From Pseudomonas cichorii (lineage in GTDB: Bacteria; Pseudomonadota; Gammaproteobacteria; Pseudomonadales; Pseudomonadaceae): a stretch of 64,000 bases of DNA. Positions 59,218-64,000 of this stretch are shown here, in pieces. The notes beneath the pieces are model-generated. The model was not told the DNA's origin. It was given only the letters and a program-made list of their open reading frames with translations, and made no database searches. Each line of letters starts with the position of its first letter. Within the stretch, counting starts at the first letter, position 1. The DNA lies in the NCBI RefSeq assembly GCF_018343775.1, contig NZ_CP074349.1:620001-684000 (forward strand), written 5' to 3'. The position numbers were made by a program, and so were the translations under genes.

Positions 59218-60542
59218 TGTGTAGCCTGGGCCGCGCCGGGAAGCTTGATCTCGACGTAGGCTTCGTCACGGATCTGGCGCAGCCAGGTTTGCAGCTCTTC
59301 GTCGTACTTGCGGTTACGCAGTACGAGCAGGGCTTGCTGGTCACGGGCCTGGCTGGTGGCGTCAGTGGCGCGACGGCCAAGAACTTCCAGAATGTGCCAG
59401 CCGTAGGCTGTCTTGAACGGCTTGGACAATGTGCCTTGCGGCGTATCGTTCATGGCTGCACGGAATTCCGGAACCAGCGAGTTGGGGTCAACCCAGTTCA
59501 GGTCGCCGCCGTTGAGCGCCGAGCCCGGATCTTCCGAGAAGCTCTTGGCCAGTTCGCTGAAGTTCTCGCCAGCTTCGATACGGTCATAAAGCTTGGTCGC
59601 CAGACGACGTGTCTCTTCTTCGCTGCGGATTTCGCTTGGCTTGATCAGGATGTGACGCACATGCACTTCGTCGCGCATCTGGGGCTGGCCTTCGCCGCCG
59701 CGTTTTTCCAGCAGCTTGAGGATGATGAAGCCGCCCGGTGTGCGTGCAGGAGGGGTTACTTCACCCGGACGCATGGAGCTGAGCATGTCCCCGAAAGGTG
59801 GTGGCAACTGAGCAGCCTTGCGCCAGCCCATGTCGCCACCTTCCAGTGCGCTTTCGCTTGCAGACCGTGCAACGGCCAGTTGAGCGAAGTCGGCGCCTTT
59901 CTGCAGTTGACCGTAGATATCCTGAGCCTGACGGGCAGCCGCCTGGATCGCATCCGACGAAGCGCTGTCCGGTGTCGCGATCAGGATATTGGCCAGATGG
60001 AACTCCTCGGACAACTGAGCCTTGCCCAGGTCGGAAGCCAGGAAGTTCTTCACTTCCTGCTCGGAAACCTGGATGCGTTCGGCCACACGACGCTGGCGCA
60101 CGCGGCTGATGACCATCTCGCGACGAACCTGCTCGCGGGCATCGTTGTAGGACAGACCATCATGAGCCAGGGCAGCACGGAACTGCTGGACGCTCATGTT
60201 ATTGCGCTGGGCGATGGTCTCGATAGCCTGGTTCAGCTCTTCATCGGTGATACGAATGCCGGAGCGTTCGCCGATCTGCAACTGAAGGTTTTCCAGGATC
60301 AGGCGATCGAGTACCTGCGACTGCAGCGCTTCGGCCGGCGGTGTGCCTGCTCCGCGCTTTGCAATGGTCTGCTGGACTTCGCGAACACGCTGGTCCATCT
60401 GGCTTTTCATGATCACGTCGTTGTCGACGATGGCCACTACGCTGTCCAGAGGTTGAACCGCTGCATGAACAGCGCCGCTCAGGAGTAACGCGCCCAGCAT
60501 CAGCGGGCGCAGACAATCAGAAAGCTTGGTCTTCACGTTCAC
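59214..60542 (-). CDS. surA: Periplasmic chaperone SurA
   Basis: Outer-membrane protein chaperone and peptidyl-prolyl isomerase. The 442-residue precursor has a signal peptide (about 1-27, '[13 protein letters not shown]'), a helical N-domain, two parvulin domains (about 180-280 and 285-385; the second with '[38 protein letters not shown]') and a C-terminal helix. It overlaps lptD by 26 bp and pdxA by 4 bp. Confidence 0.97.
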   Translation of the reverse strand: MNVKTKLSDCLRPLMLGALLLSGAVHAAVQPLDSVVAIVDNDVIMKSQMDQRVREVQQTIAKRGAGTPPAEALQSQVLDRLILENLQLQIGERSGIRITDEELNQAIETIAQRNNMSVQQFRAALAHDGLSYNDAREQVRREMVISRVRQRRVAERIQVSEQEVKNFLASDLGKAQLSEEFHLANILIATPDSASSDAIQAAARQAQDIYGQLQKGADFAQLAVARSASESALEGGDMGWRKAAQLPPPFGDMLSSMRPGEVTPPARTPGGFIILKLLEKRGGEGQPQMRDEVHVRHILIKPSEIRSEEETRRLATKLYDRIEAGENFSELAKSFSEDPGSALNGGDLNWVDPNSLVPEFRAAMNDTPQGTLSKPFKTAYGWHILEVLGRRATDATSQARDQQALLVLRNRKYDEELQTWLRQIRDEAYVEIKLPGAAQATQ

Positions 60543-63288
60543 GATAACCTTGAATGCCTTTGTCGAGGAAGCTCTCTACTTTGGCGCCGGTAACGCCGCC
60601 CAGTCCCTTCAACACAATTTGTAGGAATACGCCGCGGTCGCCTTTCTCGTTCTGAGGGGCAGCCTGGCTGTATTCGTCGTAGTCGACCCAGTAGCGGTTG
60701 ATCAGACGCAGTTTCCAACAGCAGTTGTCGTACTCGAAACCACCAAAGGCTTCAAGGGTACGGTCGCGGTTGTAGTCATACTGCCAGCGGCTGATAAGGC
60801 TCCATTGCGGCACGATTGGCCAGATGACCGAGAAATCGTGTTGCTGGATCTTGTAGTAGTCCTTCACGTAGCCCGGTTGACCTGGAGTGCCATAGTCGCC
60901 ACCGCCCACTGTCCAGCGACCGGTGTTCTCGTCGTAGCGGACCTGGTCGTTGCGATAGCGATAGCCGGCGTTGATGATCTTGCCCGGGTTATCTTCAGGC
61001 TGGTAATGCAGCATGGTGCTGCCCGAACGCGTGCTGCGGCTGTCCGGATCCCAGTTGAAGTCGGAGTTGATGCGGAAGTCGCGGTTGAAGCGATATTCGT
61101 GCTCCAGCGCATAAGGCGAAACCTTGGCCTTGGCATCGTCGCGGTCGGCAAAGGTGATACCTGGCAGTTGCACCTTGCGATCCCTGAAGTACACCGCCTG
61201 ACCGATGCTGAAGCGCTGACGCTCAAAGCCGTTCTCTTCGATCCAGCGGTTGGTGACACCGAAGGAAAGCTTGTTCTCGTCGCCGATACGGTCGTAACCG
61301 GTAAAGCGGTTGTCGCGGAACAGGGACGAGTAGTTGAACGTGCTTTCGCTCGTGTCGAAAACCGGAATGTCATCCTGGTTCTCTTCCGGCACGTACAGGT
61401 AGAACATGCGCGGTTCCAGCGTCTGGCGATAATCCTTGCCGAACCACTGGGTATTGCGGTCGAAGTACAGGCCGCTGTCGACGCTCACGATAGGCAGGCT
61501 GCGGGTCTGTTTGCTTTCAAAGTCAGGCACGGCGGCTCTGCCGCGGCTGTCCAGATCCAGGTCGTACTGGGTGTAGACATACTTCAGCTTGGGCGTCAGG
61601 AAACCATAGGTCCAGTTCATCGGCAGGCTGACCGACGGAGCCAGGTTCAGACGATCACCGTTGGCGCGAGCCAGACCGCCTACGTTTGTGTCCAGGCGAG
61701 CTTCCGGGTTGCCGTCCTTGTCGAAGTAGGTGCCGCTCTGCAGGTCGCGCTCGAAACGCACGGCTTCGGTTTCATAATCGAAACGCAGGCCGGCAGGGTT
61801 GTATGGCAGCGTGCCGTTGAGCGTGAGTTGTGGCACACGGTCATACGGTGTGATGTTGGCGATCGATGCCAGTTTGTAGGCATGGACGTTGAGCATTGCC
61901 CTGTAGCTGTCACCGCGATAGGTCAAGGACCCTTGCTGGTTGAGGAACTCAGGTGTGTTCACGCCGATCTGGTCGGTATCCAGATCCTGGAAGTAGTACG
62001 GGTCGCTGATGTCGGTGTAATCGACCTTGGTCAGCCAGCGGGAGTCAAGACCACCGGTATGCTGCCAGTTGAGCATCCAGCGTTTTTTCTCGTACTCGGA
62101 CTGCAGTCTGCGCTCGTCATCTTCGTCGTTGAGGTAAGCGCCGCCGAACTGGCCTTCGCTGCTCTTGGTGAGATAGCGGAACTCACCTTCCATCAACATG
62201 CCGCGGTCGGCCATGTAGCGTGGATACAACGTGGCGTCGTAGTTGGGCGCCAGGTTGAAGTAGTAAGGCGTGACCAGGGTGAAGCCGTTGTCGCCACCTG
62301 CAGCAATGGTCGGCGGCAGGAAGCCGGACTGGCGACGGTCGTCGATCGGGAAGTAGATATACGGCGTGTAGAGTACCGGTATGTCCTTGACCCGCAGCGT
62401 GACGTTGGTCGCGGTGCCGAAACCGGTGGCCGGGTTCAGCGTGATGTTGTTGCCCTTGAGCGTCCAGGCGTTGCTGCCCGGTTCGCAGGAGGTATAGGTA
62501 CCGTCCTTGAGGCGGATGATCGCGTTCTCTGCACGCTTTGCGTAGCGCGCGTTACCGCGAATGTTCGACTTGTGCAGGACGTATTCCGCGTTGTCGACCT
62601 GGGCTTCGCCGGTGTCGAGTTGCAGTTCGGCACGGTCGCCGACGATCAGGGCACCGTTGTCGCGCAAGCGGACATCGCCGTTGAGTTCGCCACGGTTCTC
62701 GGCCTGGTACAGAGCGGCTTCCTGAGCCTGGGCCTGCATGCTGCCCTGACGCAGGACGACATCGCCAGCCAGAGTCGCAATCTGCTTCTCCTGCTCGTAG
62801 CGCGATGCCTTGGCACCGACGAACAGGGGAGCGTCGCTCTTGGGGGTCTTGTCATCCATGCCTGGACGGATCGGCTCGACATAGGCTCCCGAGCAATAAG
62901 GACCGGTTTCGGCCAATTGCGCAGCCGTGAGCTTTTCACGGGGAACCCAGTCAAGGTGGCTGTAGTCAGCACTACGCGACGCCAGACCTTTACCCTTGGC
63001 TTCGCTGACCAGTTTGGTCGTGTCGACAGTCGTGCCGGCCGTGGTGCCTTGCGAAATCACTGTGCCGTTGGAGCTGACCTCGGTCGCGCTGTGCACGGGA
63101 CGTGGAGGCAGCGCTACAGCAGCCGTATTCGATTTCGGCGCACAGTTCCAGGCACCCGAAGCAGAGACTGAGCAGTCATACTGTTCCGCGGCAACCACGA
63201 ACTGAGTGGCCAGGGGTTGCATCGCCAGCAGACTGCCGGTTACGAGCAACGGAAATTTTTTACGAAACGCGGGGGATTTCAATGCCAT
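60517..63288 (-). CDS. lptD: LPS-assembly protein LptD
   Basis: Beta-barrel of the outer-membrane LPS translocon, working with LptE. The 923-residue precursor has a signal peptide (about 1-33), an N-terminal extension common in Pseudomonas, the OstA jellyroll (about 150-290, '[28 protein letters not shown]') and the barrel. Cys residues suitable for disulfides are present at positions before the barrel and near the end ('[15 protein letters not shown]'). It starts the lptD-surA-pdxA-rsmA-apaG-apaH-glpE line. Confidence 0.97.
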   Translation of the reverse strand: MALKSPAFRKKFPLLVTGSLLAMQPLATQFVVAAEQYDCSVSASGAWNCAPKSNTAAVALPPRPVHSATEVSSNGTVISQGTTAGTTVDTTKLVSEAKGKGLASRSADYSHLDWVPREKLTAAQLAETGPYCSGAYVEPIRPGMDDKTPKSDAPLFVGAKASRYEQEKQIATLAGDVVLRQGSMQAQAQEAALYQAENRGELNGDVRLRDNGALIVGDRAELQLDTGEAQVDNAEYVLHKSNIRGNARYAKRAENAIIRLKDGTYTSCEPGSNAWTLKGNNITLNPATGFGTATNVTLRVKDIPVLYTPYIYFPIDDRRQSGFLPPTIAAGGDNGFTLVTPYYFNLAPNYDATLYPRYMADRGMLMEGEFRYLTKSSEGQFGGAYLNDEDDERRLQSEYEKKRWMLNWQHTGGLDSRWLTKVDYTDISDPYYFQDLDTDQIGVNTPEFLNQQGSLTYRGDSYRAMLNVHAYKLASIANITPYDRVPQLTLNGTLPYNPAGLRFDYETEAVRFERDLQSGTYFDKDGNPEARLDTNVGGLARANGDRLNLAPSVSLPMNWTYGFLTPKLKYVYTQYDLDLDSRGRAAVPDFESKQTRSLPIVSVDSGLYFDRNTQWFGKDYRQTLEPRMFYLYVPEENQDDIPVFDTSESTFNYSSLFRDNRFTGYDRIGDENKLSFGVTNRWIEENGFERQRFSIGQAVYFRDRKVQLPGITFADRDDAKAKVSPYALEHEYRFNRDFRINSDFNWDPDSRSTRSGSTMLHYQPEDNPGKIINAGYRYRNDQVRYDENTGRWTVGGGDYGTPGQPGYVKDYYKIQQHDFSVIWPIVPQWSLISRWQYDYNRDRTLEAFGGFEYDNCCWKLRLINRYWVDYDEYSQAAPQNEKGDRGVFLQIVLKGLGGVTGAKVESFLDKGIQGYREREDQAF

Positions 63289-63417
63289 CTTATTAGTCCG
63301 GGCTTCCTGCGCGCCATCTGCCCGCGGGGGGGCCGCACGCCTCTCGATGGGCTGAAAAAGATCCCGGATAATAAAGCATGACCCGCTTGACGGCTAGCGC
63401 CGTCGGAGACCCTTGTA

Positions 63418-64000
63418 ATGTCAGACCAAGATATACGCCTTCAATCCCTGAAAGTTTGGCTCGATGAGCAGTTGCCAGCGCTCTTTGCCAGACAGAAATG
63501 GGGCGCCGTACCCCCGGCCACGTTGACTGCGGCCAGTAGCGACGCAAGTTTCCGTCGCTATTTCCGCTGGGAAGGCGGCGATAAAACTTTTATTGTCATG
63601 GATGCGCCTCCACCGCAGGAAAACTGCAAACCTTTCGTGGACATTGCTCATTTATTGGCCAGCTCGGGCATTAATGTTCCGAAAATTCATGCCGAAGACC
63701 TGACGCAGGGCTTTTTGCTGCTCAGCGATCTGGGGCGTCAGACGTATCTGGACGTCATCGATGCGGACAACGCCGATGCATTGTTTGCCGATGCCATCGA
63801 AGCGCTGCTGACTTATCAGCAACTGCCGATGGATGCACCGTTGCCCAGCTATGACGTGGCCTTGTTGCGTCGTGAACTGGAGCTTTTCCCCGAGTGGTAT
63901 GTAAAGCGTCACCTGGGGATTGAAATGGACTCCGCGCAACTGGCCAGTTGGCAACATGTCAGCGACCTGTTGATCGAAAGTGCTCTGGCACAGCCCAAAG
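63418..64000 (+). CDS. amgK: N-acetylmuramate/N-acetylglucosamine kinase AmgK, 5' part
   Basis: Aminoglycoside-phosphotransferase-like sugar kinase that phosphorylates anomeric N-acetylmuramate and N-acetylglucosamine in a cell-wall recycling route that bypasses de novo synthesis. The frame is open to the end of the window (194 codons). Visible are the N-terminal 'ASSDASFRRYFRWEGGDKTFIVMDAPP' and 'LLLSDLGRQTYLDVI'. Being next to lptD and divergent from it is the usual Pseudomonas layout. Confidence 0.92.
   Translation, partial: MSDQDIRLQSLKVWLDEQLPALFARQKWGAVPPATLTAASSDASFRRYFRWEGGDKTFIVMDAPPPQENCKPFVDIAHLLASSGINVPKIHAEDLTQGFLLLSDLGRQTYLDVIDADNADALFADAIEALLTYQQLPMDAPLPSYDVALLRRELELFPEWYVKRHLGIEMDSAQLASWQHVSDLLIESALAQPK

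Noticed and set aside
60805..63171. A 788-codon open frame antisense to lptD
   Set aside because: The same shadow effect; the product is a low-complexity Val/Ala/Gln-rich translation and LptD on the other strand is unambiguous.

Overview
This window comes from a Pseudomonas chromosome, most likely of the P. syringae complex or a close relative. The evidence is gene order that matches Pseudomonas in long blocks (rnr-rlmB-rpsF-rpsR-rplI-dnaB; rpoD-dnaG-rpsU-tsaD; lptD-surA-pdxA-rsmA-apaG-apaH-glpE), an azurin gene, high-GC codon use, and dispersed palindromes of the GGAGCGAATTCATTCGCGAATGAATTCGCTCC type. No rRNA or CRISPR array was seen. There is one tRNA gene and one complete insertion sequence.

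Layout. 1-6.2 kb: end of RNase R, RlmB, the ribosomal protein cluster S6-S18-(membrane protein)-L9, and replicative helicase DnaB. 6.3-15.6 kb: a YgiQ radical SAM protein, then a three-gene transglutaminase / ATP-grasp / alpha-E operon of unknown product. 16-18.6 kb: azurin facing nadE-pncB (NAD recycling). 19.1-24.3 kb: a five-gene branched-chain-amino-acid-type ABC importer behind a near-perfect sigma-54 promoter and an array of repeated upstream motifs. 24.3-25.0 kb: a gene-free, T-rich stretch holding DnaA-box-like sequences. 25-32.6 kb: an SDR dehydrogenase, an AGE-family epimerase, the lysine catabolic pair davB-davA, a soluble Cache/MCP-like protein, an Lrp-type regulator and a FUSC membrane protein. 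32.7-36.2 kb: a BAAT-like hydrolase, a glycosyltransferase and an O-antigen-ligase-like protein.

36.2-38.4 kb is a scar of mobile DNA: a complete IS3-family element that lacks a target duplication abuts the decayed 5' end of a tyrosine integrase, which lies next to a tRNA gene with a CAU anticodon. From 38.4 kb on the content is again core: a PAS-GGDEF-EAL protein (RmcA-like, with a short sensor), rpoD, dnaG, rpsU, tsaD, plsY, folB, folK, cca, the stress module prkA-yeaH-spoVR, glpE, apaH, apaG, rsmA, pdxA, surA and lptD, and finally the start of amgK, cut by the window edge.

Functional themes are translation and replication housekeeping, envelope biogenesis (LptD, SurA, PlsY, AmgK, O-antigen ligase), amino-acid uptake and lysine breakdown, and stress response. 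The least understood coding system is the transglutaminase/ATP-grasp operon. The least explained non-coding signals are the sigma-54 enhancer-like array (18.94-19.12 kb), the DnaA-box cluster (24.35-24.93 kb) and a nested inverted repeat whose 3' arm is both the Shine-Dalgarno of cca and the end of a terminator-like stem (50.41-50.46 kb).
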